Source: Acinetobacter larvae
Lineage (GTDB): Bacteria > Pseudomonadota > Gammaproteobacteria > Pseudomonadales > Moraxellaceae
Reading direction: 5' to 3'
Length of the DNA stretch: 64,000 nt
Assembly (NCBI RefSeq): GCF_001704115.1
Contig: NZ_CP016895.1
Coordinates: 3,348,001 to 3,412,000, forward strand
A program made the translations under genes and the position numbers. Shown here one piece after another: positions 12,839 through 21,274 of the stretch. Within the stretch, counting starts at the first letter, position 1. Each line of letters begins with the position of its first letter. The notes beneath the pieces were generated by a model. It ran no database searches and was not told where the DNA came from. It worked only from the letters and a program-made list of their open reading frames with translations.

Positions 12839-13357
12839 ATGGCCTTATTACCCATCTTAAGCTTTCCAGACCCGCGTTTGCGTACTGTCGCCAAACCTAT
12901 TGAAAAGGTCACAGACGAAATCCGCCAATTGGCAGCGGATATGTTTGAAACAATGTATGACGCACCTGGCATTGGTTTAGCTGCAACACAGGTTGATCGA
13001 CACATTCAATTGATTGTCATGGACCTTTCAGAAGAAAAGAATGAGCCACGGGTATTTATCAACCCCAAAGTAACAGTATTGACTGAAGACACTCAACCTT
13101 ATGAAGAAGGTTGCTTATCGGTACCTCAAATCTATGACACGGTTGAACGTCCTTCGCGCGTTAAAATCGAATACCTAGACCTAGATGGCAATGCCGTCGA
13201 AGTTGATGCGGATGGGCTATTGGCGGTGTGTATTCAACACGAAATGGACCATTTAAAAGGTAAACTCTTTGTTGATTATCTTTCGCCGCTCAAACGCCAA
13301 CGCGCACGTGATAAGGTCGAAAAAATCGTCAAACAAAGACAAAAAGTAAAACGCTAA
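12839..13357 (+). CDS. def: Peptide deformylase
   Basis: Removes the N-formyl group from nascent proteins. All three family motifs are present in 172 aa: GIGLAATQ (about 46-53), EGCLS with metal ligand C92, and QHEMDHLKG with H134, E135 and H138. The start has GAGG 9 bases upstream. A TATAAT hexamer at 12742-12747 may be part of its promoter. The gene is divergent from dprA and is not followed by fmt here. Confidence 0.96.
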   Translation: MALLPILSFPDPRLRTVAKPIEKVTDEIRQLAADMFETMYDAPGIGLAATQVDRHIQLIVMDLSEEKNEPRVFINPKVTVLTEDTQPYEEGCLSVPQIYDTVERPSRVKIEYLDLDGNAVEVDADGLLAVCIQHEMDHLKGKLFVDYLSPLKRQRARDKVEKIVKQRQKVKR

Positions 13358-13389
13358 GGTCGGTTTGTCTATAAATTAACGCAAGATAG

Positions 13390-13413
13390 AGCCCAAATCA
13401 CTTTGGGCTTTGT
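13390..13413 (+). terminator. Intrinsic terminator after def
   Basis: AGCCCAAA (13390-13397) pairs with TTTGGGCT (13402-13409) over a 4-nt loop, followed by TTGTT. It separates def from the copper-related genes. Confidence 0.8.
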
Positions 13414-13439
13414 TATACTGAGTCGGCTAAAATGTTGAG

Positions 13440-13910
13440 ATGAACGTTTTGTTGGGTCGCTGTGGGATATTCCTCGGCTTTGCTGCCGTACTTTTACAGA
13501 TTGCTGTATTTTTACAGCCTTTGCTACCGCCACAATTTCAAATTGCGCCGGTCTGTGAAACTATTAGCCAAGCATTACAAAGCAATCCAGATTTTCAAAA
13601 CAAACTGATCCAACAGCAACATAGCACACAGCAACATAGTACACATCATCATAACGTCATATCACTGCAAACAGAAAATGCACACAGCACTGATCACCAA
13701 GGTCATCACCATGATCTGAATCATCAATGTCAATACTGTACTGTGTATGGAAACTTAGTCCTACCGCCAGAACTTGATCAAATCAAAGTGATCTTGGATC
13801 GTATTATTGTACGTCTGCTTGCATTTCAACATGCTTTTCGCCACATCTATTTTGCGCTACAGCGACTATTTCTAATTCCCCAAGGGCGTGCGCCACCACT
13901 TTTCGCATAA
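13440..13910 (+). CDS. His-rich DUF2946-like membrane/periplasmic protein
   Basis: A 156-aa protein with a hydrophobic N-terminal segment (about 8-30, signal or anchor), a linker very rich in His, Gln and Ser (about 60-100, with HHH and HHHD clusters) and a CQYC pair near 97-100. This matches the DUF2946 family, which often sits beside TonB-dependent metal receptors. It lies 66 bp upstream of an OprC-type copper receptor, so metal binding in the periplasm is a reasonable inference. Function is unproven. The ribosome-binding site is poor for this start. Confidence 0.7.
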   Translation: MNVLLGRCGIFLGFAAVLLQIAVFLQPLLPPQFQIAPVCETISQALQSNPDFQNKLIQQQHSTQQHSTHHHNVISLQTENAHSTDHQGHHHDLNHQCQYCTVYGNLVLPPELDQIKVILDRIIVRLLAFQHAFRHIYFALQRLFLIPQGRAPPLFA

Positions 13911-13976
13911 ATCAAACATCAATTCAGCACTTTGTGGTGCTTTTACCTGTTTCGTTTATGTAGAAAGGCAATACTC

Positions 13977-16106
13977 ATGTCTCAAAAATTTAACTTACAG
14001 CCTCTTGTGGCTGCGATGGCACTCATCTGCACCTCGACCCTTAGCTTGGCACATAATGGTGAAGAACATCATCCGAAAACCATGGCACCGATTGTCCTTA
14101 CGGCGCAAAAAGCCAATGATGCCAATGGTTTGGTTATTCATGCCGATCCTAAACAACCGACCCAACCTATTCCAGCAGTTGATGGTGCAGCCTATTTACA
14201 AAGTATTATTGGCTTTAACCAAGTGAAAAGTGGTGGTGCCAACAGTGATGTAACTTTCCGTGGCATGTTTGGTTCACGCATTAAAATCTTAACTGACGGC
14301 ACAGAAAATTTAGGTGCCTGCCCAAGCCGTATGGATAGTCCAACATCTTATATATCACCAGAAAGTTACGACCGCATTACGGTCATCAAAGGCCCCCAAA
14401 CCGTTCAATATGCGCATACCGGTTCAGCGGCAACCGTTAGCTTTGAACGTGAACCAGAAAAACTAACTGCGGACAAAGCTTATCGCGGTCAAGCCAGTGT
14501 ACTGATCGGTTCTTATGGTCGCCTAGATCATAATGTCGAAGCAGCAATCGGCGATGAAACGAAATATGCACGTCTTAATAGTAGTCGTTCTGTTTCTGAC
14601 AGTTATCAAGATGGTGATGGCAACAAAGTGCCATCTGACTGGAAAAAATGGAATGCGGACCTCGCACTAGGTTGGACCCCGGATGATGACACATGGTTGG
14701 AACTCAAAGGGGGTAAAAGCGATGGTGAAATGATGTACGCTGGACGTGGCATGGATGGCTCACAATTTAAACGTGAGAGTTTAGGTTTCTCTATACAAAA
14801 GAAAAACCTGACACCAATCATCCAACAAGTCGATGCACAAATTGACTATAGCTATAATGACCATATTATGGACAATTTTAGCTTACGTACTCCGCCACGC
14901 ATGGGATCTGGTGGTGGTCATGGGCATAGCATGCATATGGCACATAGCAGGCCTAAAGCGCATGCACAAACAATGCAACACGGCAGTCACGATATGGGGC
15001 ATGGCAGTCATGATATGGGACCCAATCGTATGTCTATGCAAGTCACACGGCGTACGCTCAACGCCCGCGCCAATATGACATTGGCATGGGACAAATTTAA
15101 ACTGATTACGGGTGTAGATTCACAGCAAAATAAGCATGGCGGTAATATGCTCATGCTCGACATGCCCAATATGAGTTCTGATTTCTTTACCAATATGAAA
15201 TTTGAATCTTATGGTGCCTTTGGGGAATTAAGTTACCAACTCAATGATGCCAATACAGTAATCACTGGTGTACGTGTTGACCAAAGCAAAATCAGCAATT
15301 TCCAACGCGATCAAAAACCGACCCAAACACGTAAAGAAACACTTCCTAGCGCTTTTATCCGTTTAGAAAATGAAATGGATCAACAGGGGCTCAAAAGCTA
15401 TATCGGTTTAGGGTATGTGGAGCGTGTACCTGATTATTGGGAGCTATTTAGCACTACCGCTTATCATAGCAATGACAATGTTTTTCGTGATCTGAAAAAT
15501 GAAAAAACCACACAACTTGATATGGGCTTGCAATACGATCGTGGAGCATTCAATGCGTGGGCTTCCGCTTATGCTGGTCAAGTGAATGATTTTATCTTGA
15601 TGCGTTATGTGGATGGTAAAGCCAAAAGCCGTAATATCGATGCCAACATCGCTGGGGCTGAAGCTGGGGTTGGCTATCAATTTAACGATCATATTCAAGC
15701 CGATCTAAGCGCGATGTATGCTTGGGGTAAAAACAAAGATGACCATAAACCATTGGCACAGATTTCACCACTAGAAGGTCGTATGAATCTACGCTATGTC
15801 GCCGACAAATATAATGTTGGTTTATTATGGCGTGTTGTGGCTTCACAGAATCGAGTGAGTTTAAATGACGGTAATATCGTTGGATATGACTTAAAGAAAA
15901 GCGATTCTTTTAATACCCTATCGCTGAATGCAACATATAATCTCAGTTCTGGTATAGATTTATCTGTAGGGGTAGACAATCTATTCAATACCTCATATAC
16001 AGAGCATCTCAATAAACTGGGTAACGCTGGTTTTGGTTATGCTGTTGACCAGCAATTTAATAATATTGGCCGCAACTATTGGGCACGAATGAGCATGAAG
16101 TTCTAA
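13977..16106 (+). CDS. oprC: TonB-dependent copper receptor, OprC/NosA type
   Basis: A 709-aa outer-membrane receptor for copper uptake. The start at 13977 is chosen for its clean signal peptide (cut after STLSLA) and the AAAGG before it; an upstream in-frame codon lacks these. Plug-domain signals include DVTFRGMFGSRIKILTDG and DRITVIKGPQTVQYA. C115 and M119 in ACPSRMD match the CxxxM copper site of Pseudomonas OprC. A His/Met-rich segment (about 310-345, with two HGSHDMG-like repeats) lies where OprC has its His-Met ligands. The barrel ends in Phe. It is probably cotranscribed with the DUF2946-like gene. Confidence 0.9.
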   Translation: MSQKFNLQPLVAAMALICTSTLSLAHNGEEHHPKTMAPIVLTAQKANDANGLVIHADPKQPTQPIPAVDGAAYLQSIIGFNQVKSGGANSDVTFRGMFGSRIKILTDGTENLGACPSRMDSPTSYISPESYDRITVIKGPQTVQYAHTGSAATVSFEREPEKLTADKAYRGQASVLIGSYGRLDHNVEAAIGDETKYARLNSSRSVSDSYQDGDGNKVPSDWKKWNADLALGWTPDDDTWLELKGGKSDGEMMYAGRGMDGSQFKRESLGFSIQKKNLTPIIQQVDAQIDYSYNDHIMDNFSLRTPPRMGSGGGHGHSMHMAHSRPKAHAQTMQHGSHDMGHGSHDMGPNRMSMQVTRRTLNARANMTLAWDKFKLITGVDSQQNKHGGNMLMLDMPNMSSDFFTNMKFESYGAFGELSYQLNDANTVITGVRVDQSKISNFQRDQKPTQTRKETLPSAFIRLENEMDQQGLKSYIGLGYVERVPDYWELFSTTAYHSNDNVFRDLKNEKTTQLDMGLQYDRGAFNAWASAYAGQVNDFILMRYVDGKAKSRNIDANIAGAEAGVGYQFNDHIQADLSAMYAWGKNKDDHKPLAQISPLEGRMNLRYVADKYNVGLLWRVVASQNRVSLNDGNIVGYDLKKSDSFNTLSLNATYNLSSGIDLSVGVDNLFNTSYTEHLNKLGNAGFGYAVDQQFNNIGRNYWARMSMKF

Positions 16107-16157
16107 GCTGAATATGAGTGCTTAAGCTTTAAAGCAACACGCATCGTTAACCATTCA

Positions 16158-16192
16158 AAATAGCCAAGCACTATATAGGCTTGGCTATTTTT
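16158..16192 (+). terminator. Terminator between oprC and the EamA transporter
   Basis: AAATAGCCAAGC (16158-16169) pairs with GCTTGGCTATTT (16179-16190) over a 9-nt loop, with T after and A before the stem. It could work for both convergent genes. Confidence 0.8.
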
Positions 16193-16292
16193 ATGATTGC
16201 CAATGATGCAAATATTTATATTGATTGTGAACACAATAAATAGTGAGCTCATCAGCTGTGCAATCAACGCGCTTTACATACAACAGCCTTGA

Positions 16293-17183
16293 TTAAATTT
16301 TGCTTTTCTTTTGTGCCAATAAAATACCCAACAAAATGAGTAAACCACCGAAAGTATGCGCACTGGTCCATGCTTCATTCAGCCAGATATTGGCAATAAT
16401 TGCCGTAAAAACAGGCATCAAATTCATGAAAATAGATGTCCGATTAGGACCAATATTTTGTACGGCTAACATCCATAAAAATGGTGCAATCAAAGATGGA
16501 AATAATCCAGCATAAATAACGCTGGCTGCATTTTCAGCATTTATTGGGTCTAGACCTAACCAAGCGATAAAAGGTAGGTGATAAATCAATGCAAAGCCAA
16601 TTTGAATATAAAGGCTCAACAGTAATGGTACTTTTAATTGCCATTTTTTCAGAAACACCCCATAGAAGGCATAGAAAAATACCGCAAAAATCATCAGTAA
16701 ATCGCCAAAGTGCGCACCCAGCTGTAATAGACTGGACCAATCACCTTTACTCATGACATAGAGCAAACCCACCAAGGATAAAATACTGCCGACCACGGCA
16801 TAAAGGTTGGGACGTACCTTTAAAATTGCCAAAGAGACAAAAATAGTGAAGATCGGAATAAATGCATTGATAATTCCCATATTGGTTGCGGTGGTCTCAT
16901 GTGATGCCACATAGGCAAGCCCTTGATAGAGCACCATACCAAAAGCACTGAGGACAGCAAACTCTACAAAATAAGTCTTAATCAAATGTCGCTGCTGCCA
17001 AGTTTTATGCAGCATAAATGGTGTCAATACAATAAAAGCCACCAACCAACGGTAAAAACTAATACTGACTGGAGAAATATAATCTGCAACATAGCGCGTC
17101 ACAGCAATATTTAACGACCAAATAAAAACTGCCAACATTGGCAAGCATAAAGCCCACCATGCTGCGGATGACTTTTGATTCAT
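16293..17183 (-). CDS. EamA-family (DMT) permease
   Basis: A 296-aa inner-membrane protein with about ten hydrophobic segments and two EamA repeats (about 12-145 and 158-290), including LPMLAVFIWSLNIAVTRYVADYISPV near the start and GLLILLGILLAQKK at the end. The family exports amino acids or other small metabolites, but no substrate can be read here. GAGTTGG precedes the ATG. It lies downstream of the tetR gene on the same strand, separated by 177 bp that contain a 20-bp inverted repeat, so cotranscription is uncertain. Confidence 0.88.
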   Translation of the reverse strand: MNQKSSAAWWALCLPMLAVFIWSLNIAVTRYVADYISPVSISFYRWLVAFIVLTPFMLHKTWQQRHLIKTYFVEFAVLSAFGMVLYQGLAYVASHETTATNMGIINAFIPIFTIFVSLAILKVRPNLYAVVGSILSLVGLLYVMSKGDWSSLLQLGAHFGDLLMIFAVFFYAFYGVFLKKWQLKVPLLLSLYIQIGFALIYHLPFIAWLGLDPINAENAASVIYAGLFPSLIAPFLWMLAVQNIGPNRTSIFMNLMPVFTAIIANIWLNEAWTSAHTFGGLLILLGILLAQKKSKI

Positions 17184-17317
17184 AATACCAACTCAAATAG
17201 GATTAGGCTTCAAGATCAGACATGTCTGATCTGACTAAAATGCGGAATTTCAGACAATAATACTAAAATTAAATATTAAAATAACAACGATGATAAGGTA
17301 TCAAAGCGCTCTATACC

Positions 17318-17367
17318 GGCTTAAATCTTTAGCTCAATATGTAAGCCTTGAGCTAAAGATTTAAGCC
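17318..17367. repeat. 20-bp perfect inverted repeat at the tetR 3' end
   Basis: GGCTTAAATCTTTAGCTCAA (17318-17337) and its exact complement (17348-17367) flank a 10-nt loop. The right arm runs into the last codons of tetR. No T-tract follows on the minus strand, so it is not a classic terminator. Confidence 0.85.
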
Positions 17368-18017
17368 TTAACACCAATAAAGCTATGCCATGTTTGCATG
17401 GCATGATCAACCACGCCATTTAACTGAGCCAAAGATGCACCATCACGTGCTTGCAAACTCAAGCCTTGTAAGATCGTGGTGTAATAATCGGTCATGGCCT
17501 GAATATCTACTGTATCGGGTAAATCGCCCTGTTGTTGCCCTTGTAACAAGCGTTTAAAAATCTTTAACTTGCTCTGCTGCCGTCGACTGACAATATCATG
17601 CTGAATCGGTTGATTATGTTCCGAACAGTTCATGGTCGCAACCACCAACATACACCCCGTCGGTTTATTTTCCTGCACCAAACGTTTGGCATTTTCATAC
17701 ATCAACAACTCTAGTGCTGCCTTAGCGGTCTTGGCTTCTTTAAAAATAAGATCGGTAGGACAAGCCTCGTGTTCTAAATAATAGTCCAAACAACGTTTAA
17801 ACAATTGCGCTTTATCGCCAAAACTACTGTAAAGACTAGGTGCAGTAATTTGCAATGCTTGTGTTAAGTCACTAATTGCGGTCGCTTCATAGCCATATTG
17901 CCAAAATAACAACATGGCACGTTCTAGCGCTTGTTGTTCATCAAAACACTTCGGACGCCCACGTTTCTTCGGTGCTGTAATCGGCACATCTGGATTATCT
18001 GTTAAGGAATTCTGCAT
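17361..18017 (-). CDS. TetR/AcrR-family transcriptional repressor
   Basis: A 218-aa regulator. The start at 18017 is preferred because an upstream in-frame start would run through the operator. The N-terminal KKRGRPKCF basic arm is followed by the helix-turn-helix (about 20-62; AISDLTQALQITAPSLYSSFGDKAQLFKRCLDYYL). The C-terminal ligand domain contains a conserved-looking Cys in GCMLVVATMNCSEH. It is divergent from an MFS transporter, with two identical palindromes in the shared promoter region, so it probably represses both itself and the transporter. The ligand is unknown. Confidence 0.92.
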   Translation of the reverse strand: MQNSLTDNPDVPITAPKKRGRPKCFDEQQALERAMLLFWQYGYEATAISDLTQALQITAPSLYSSFGDKAQLFKRCLDYYLEHEACPTDLIFKEAKTAKAALELLMYENAKRLVQENKPTGCMLVVATMNCSEHNQPIQHDIVSRRQQSKLKIFKRLLQGQQQGDLPDTVDIQAMTDYYTTILQGLSLQARDGASLAQLNGVVDHAMQTWHSFIGVKA

Positions 18018-18037
18018 ATGGTTCACATTATTTTTTA

Positions 18038-18049
18038 TAACGATCGTTA
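18038..18049. promoter_or_regulatory. Operator 1, TAACGATCGTTA palindrome (tetR side)
   Basis: A perfect 12-bp palindrome that covers the predicted tetR transcription start. An identical copy lies 58 bp away at 18096-18107. Confidence 0.8.
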
Positions 18050-18051
18050 CC

Positions 18052-18080
18052 AAATTAATTGACAGGCAGAAAAAATTCAA
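18052..18080 (-). promoter_or_regulatory. Predicted tetR promoter
   Basis: Minus strand -35 TTGAAT (18075-18080), 17-bp spacer, -10 TAATTT (18052-18057). Transcription would start inside operator 1. Confidence 0.6.
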
Positions 18081-18087
18081 ATATTTT
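18059..18087 (+). promoter_or_regulatory. Predicted MFS transporter promoter
   Basis: Perfect -35 TTGACA (18059-18064), 17-bp spacer, -10 TATTTT (18082-18087). It overlaps the tetR promoter head-on, and the start site would abut operator 2. Confidence 0.7.
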
Positions 18088-18095
18088 TTATTTCA

Positions 18096-18107
18096 TAACG
18101 ATCGTTA
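18096..18107. promoter_or_regulatory. Operator 2, TAACGATCGTTA palindrome (MFS side)
   Basis: Second exact copy of the 12-bp palindrome, placed at the predicted transcription start of the MFS gene. The pair makes a symmetrical repressor region. Confidence 0.8.
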
Positions 18108-18142
18108 CTAAATTATCAGTTTCTCTTTTAGGACCCTGTCAT

Positions 18143-19390
18143 ATGACGTCTCTATCCGAGCCCACGGCCTCACAGTCTAAGCCCAGCCCATCTGAAGCAT
18201 TCAGTTCATCTGAACATCGTCAAGGAAGCTGGCTCGCACTCATTACCACAGCAGTGACTGCATTTATCTTGGTCACCAGTGAGTTTCTACCCATTGGGGT
18301 ACTCAATAGCATTGCTGCTGACCTACAGGTCAGTACTGGCACAGCGGGTTTAGTGATTACTTTGCCCGGCATTATGGCTGCATGTGCAGCACCGTTATTG
18401 CCTGTTTTTATTAAAAATTTAGACCGTCGTTATTTACTTATTGCCTTAACTGCTGTCACCATCCTTGCCAATTTACTCACCGCTTGGTCAGAAAGTTTTG
18501 CCCTATTGTTGTTGAGCCGATTAGTTTTAGGCATTGCCATTGGTGGCTTTTGGGCAACCGCGATAGCTTTGAGTGGGCGTTTAGCACCTCGTCATGTGCC
18601 CATTGCCAAAGCCAATGCAGTCGTCATGGCTGGTGTTACCTTTGCAACTGTGCTTGGCGTACCATTGGGTACATGGCTTAGTACCTTCTGGGGCTGGCGA
18701 AGTGCTTTTTTTATCACCGCAATGGTGGCCATTCTTGCACTGATCTTAGAGTTAATGTATCTCCCCAAACTGAAGCCTCAAAGTGTTATCCGCTTACATG
18801 ATTTACCCAGCCTATTTAGAGAAGTTAAAGCCCGTAAAGGCTTACTGATTATTTTATTTGTCGGGCTTGCGCATTTTTCTTCTTATAGCTATTTAGCACC
18901 ATTCTTTAAAAATGTTGCGGGCTTCAGTCCAACAACCATCAGTAGTCTACTGCTATTATTTGGTGCAGCAGGCATACTCGGGAATGCCTTCGCAGGTTAT
19001 AGTGGCAATATCAATGTGCGTTATAGCTTTGCATTTGTGGCACTGTGTTTTGCCATCGTCTTTGTTAGCTTTCCAACGCTCGCCATTTATAGCTCTGGTG
19101 CATTTATCTTAACTGCACTATGGGGTTTTGCCTTTGGTGCATTTCCGACCACAGCCAACATCTGGATGTTTGTACATGCTCCACAAGCAGTAGAAAAAGG
19201 TATGCCATTATTTGTAGGGGTTTTTCAGGTCATGATTGCCACCGGTTCATTACTGGGGGGGTATATCGTTGATCATTTTAGTGCCAATATCTTGCTTTAT
19301 AGCGTACTGATTTTTGTAGCCATTGCCATGCTCAGTATCTTCACTTGGTCACGTGGGCTCAATAACCCCAAAATCTCATGTGAAGGTTAA
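18143..19390 (+). CDS. MFS transporter, DHA1 drug/metabolite exporter type
   Basis: A 415-aa inner-membrane protein with about twelve hydrophobic segments. The start at 18143 has AGGA nine bases upstream; an earlier in-frame ATG at 18059 would overlap the promoter and operator and is rejected. Motifs include FILVTSEFLPIGVLNSIAADL in TM1, LDRRYLL in loop 2-3, SRLVLGIAIGGFWATA in TM4 and VLGVPLGTWL in TM5. This is the DHA1 efflux group, related to AraJ/PbuE/NepI-type pumps. Divergent TetR control supports inducible export. The substrate is unknown. Confidence 0.9.
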   Translation: MTSLSEPTASQSKPSPSEAFSSSEHRQGSWLALITTAVTAFILVTSEFLPIGVLNSIAADLQVSTGTAGLVITLPGIMAACAAPLLPVFIKNLDRRYLLIALTAVTILANLLTAWSESFALLLLSRLVLGIAIGGFWATAIALSGRLAPRHVPIAKANAVVMAGVTFATVLGVPLGTWLSTFWGWRSAFFITAMVAILALILELMYLPKLKPQSVIRLHDLPSLFREVKARKGLLIILFVGLAHFSSYSYLAPFFKNVAGFSPTTISSLLLLFGAAGILGNAFAGYSGNINVRYSFAFVALCFAIVFVSFPTLAIYSSGAFILTALWGFAFGAFPTTANIWMFVHAPQAVEKGMPLFVGVFQVMIATGSLLGGYIVDHFSANILLYSVLIFVAIAMLSIFTWSRGLNNPKISCEG

Positions 19391-19440
19391 AAGCTTTGTT
19401 CTCTAGCATTCAATACACATCGGCATGTCTAGCCTTCAAA

Positions 19441-19492
19441 CCAAGTCTTAAAACCTAGTCTTAAAACCTAGTCCTCAAACCGAGTCTTAAAA
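19441..19492. repeat. Four 13-bp tandem units
   Basis: CCAAGTCTTAAAA, CCTAGTCTTAAAA, CCTAGTCCTCAAA and CCGAGTCTTAAAA follow one another without gaps after the MFS gene. The copies differ at one to four positions. Confidence 0.8.
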
Positions 19493-19539
19493 TAAGTGCC
19501 TACTTATTTTAGCCAGAAAGCGCATCTCTTGCGCTTTTT
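19489..19539 (+). terminator. Two hairpins ending the MFS transcript
   Basis: AAAATAAGT/ACTTATTTT (19489-19497 and 19502-19510) is followed by AAAGCGC/GCGCTTT (19517-19523 and 19531-19537) with T after it. The second has the better terminator shape. Confidence 0.75.
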
Positions 19540-19643
19540 CTGTAAACTAAAAACGCAGATAGAAAAATCTCTACCTGCGCCTAACCTGATTAACCTCTAA
19601 CCCAATCAATATATAGCCATCACACACTCTTCAAGGAAGCACT

Positions 19644-20189
19644 ATGAGTCAGTCTGTTTATAATATTGCAGTTAAAACAATCGATGCTCAACATATCAAT
19701 CTTGAACATTATCAAGGTAAAGTTCTACTCATTGTCAATGTGGCATCTAAATGCGGGCTTACACCACAGTACCAAGGTCTAGAACAACTTTATCAAGAAA
19801 AAAATACGCAAGGTTTAGAAATTTTAGCTTTTCCAAGCAATGACTTCTTACAACAAGAACCGGGTAGCGATGCTGAAATCGCTGAATTTTGTAATCTCGA
19901 ATACAATGTACACTTTCCATTATTTTCAAAAATAACAGTCGTTGGCCCAGATAAACATCCGCTTTATCAAACGCTCATCAGCGCTATTCCACAACGTGAA
20001 GGTGAAGGTCCGTGGTGGGATGACTTAGTCGAATATGGTCTAAGCCCCAATAACCCACCGGAAGTTTTGTGGAATTTTGAAAAATTTCTCATCAATAAAA
20101 AAGGAGAAGTGGTTGCACGTTTTGCACCCGATATTACGGCCGATGACCCGCGTCTTTTGGCAAAAATTGATGAGCTGTTAGCAGAGTAA
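19644..20189 (+). CDS. Glutathione peroxidase family protein
   Basis: A 181-aa thioredoxin-fold peroxidase that reduces peroxides with thiol reductants. The active-site cysteine is C37 in VASKCGLTPQY (Cys, not selenocysteine). The FPSNDFLQQEPGS motif supplies the Gln, and WNFEKFLI the Trp and Asn of the catalytic tetrad. It has no signal peptide, so it is cytoplasmic. AAGGA precedes the ATG. In bacteria such cysteine enzymes often use thioredoxin instead of glutathione, so the name describes the family only. Confidence 0.93.
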   Translation: MSQSVYNIAVKTIDAQHINLEHYQGKVLLIVNVASKCGLTPQYQGLEQLYQEKNTQGLEILAFPSNDFLQQEPGSDAEIAEFCNLEYNVHFPLFSKITVVGPDKHPLYQTLISAIPQREGEGPWWDDLVEYGLSPNNPPEVLWNFEKFLINKKGEVVARFAPDITADDPRLLAKIDELLAE

Positions 20190-20581
20190 ATCAATCGCTG
20201 CCATCATCCCGATGCGCACCTTTTCCACAGCATAAAACGCTCGATCACTTGTGTGATTTCACTAAAAATCACACAAGTTTTTTTATTTTAAAATATCTTT
20301 GCAAAAAACTACTGATTATTTTTTGGCTTTTTAATTTTAGATAAAATACTGTAATTTCGATAAATTTGTAGAAAAGTTTGCATAGAGAGAATGGATGATT
20401 TGTCATAGAATCGTTAGCATTATCTAGTAAAATATATCCTTATCAGTTATTGTAATAAAGTGATGTAATTCGCAAATATTTGATCTATTAGGGTTTATTC
20501 TAATACTCTTAGTGTTTAATCCCTAAAAGATATCATTGAAACTTTAATACCAATCCTCAGATAAAACATTAGGATAAAACT
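20190..20581. other. Intergenic region with the gpx terminator
   Basis: Beyond the terminator at 20247-20285, this 390-bp AT-rich spacer holds no gene I can support. It probably contains the promoter for the lipoprotein gene at 20582. Confidence 0.5.
20247..20285 (+). terminator. Intrinsic terminator after glutathione peroxidase
   Basis: ACTTGTGTGATTT (20247-20259) pairs with AAATCACACAAGT (20266-20278) over a 6-nt loop and is followed by six or more T. Confidence 0.9.
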
Positions 20582-21106
20582 ATGAAAAAACTACTGCTTG
20601 CTTCAATGTGTGTAGCAACTGCTTTAACGATAAGTGCCTGTGATAAAAAACAACCTGCAACGGAAAGTGCTACAACCACATCTGGTGCAACTGCCCTTGT
20701 ATTAAGCCATGACAATGTTGCTGATATTAAGAGCGATCTAGAAAGCTTCAGCAACTTGCAAAAATCTCAAGAAGCAAAAGTAAATGAATTCCAAGCCAAA
20801 GTCACCGCTGCAATGCAAAAAGGTGGTAAAGAAGCACAGGAAGAAGGCATCAAAGAATTTAAAAAATTCTTTGAAGAGTTTAGCAAAAGCTTTGATGAGA
20901 TTAAGCTGAAAAGTGCTGAAGTCGATGATCTTCGTAATAAATATAAAGACATGCAAGGTCAAGTTGTTGAAATGATGGAAATCAGTACTTCTGGTCAACC
21001 AGATGCCAACAAAATGATGGAATTACAAAAGAAAATTACTGAATCTACAACCGCATTCCAAGCATCATTCGATGAGATTCAAACCAAAATCGATGCTGCA
21101 AAATAA
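20582..21106 (+). CDS. Small lipoprotein with long helical domain
   Basis: A 174-aa predicted lipoprotein: signal peptide, then lipobox ISAC with C20 as the lipidation site. After a Thr/Ala/Ser-rich linker (21-42) the rest is highly charged and helical (Lys/Glu/Gln/Phe-rich, about 48-172), likely a coiled coil. Asp after the lipidated Cys is the residue that in E. coli retains lipoproteins in the inner membrane, but the rule may not hold in Acinetobacter. I recognise no functional family. A second lipoprotein of similar size and helical character follows 168 bp downstream. Confidence 0.8.
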   Translation: MKKLLLASMCVATALTISACDKKQPATESATTTSGATALVLSHDNVADIKSDLESFSNLQKSQEAKVNEFQAKVTAAMQKGGKEAQEEGIKEFKKFFEEFSKSFDEIKLKSAEVDDLRNKYKDMQGQVVEMMEISTSGQPDANKMMELQKKITESTTAFQASFDEIQTKIDAAK

Positions 21107-21274
21107 TGCATCCAAAGATGGGGTCGTGCTTCATGACGATCTCATCTCCATTCCATATCGCTCAGCCGTGGCGTGCTGGTTCTATACTGTATTGATTGGT
21201 GCACAAATACTTCAAAGTTTCTTCATGAGCGCCGTCTAAACTCTAAAGTCGATCCTAGCAGCGGTGAGTTCAGC

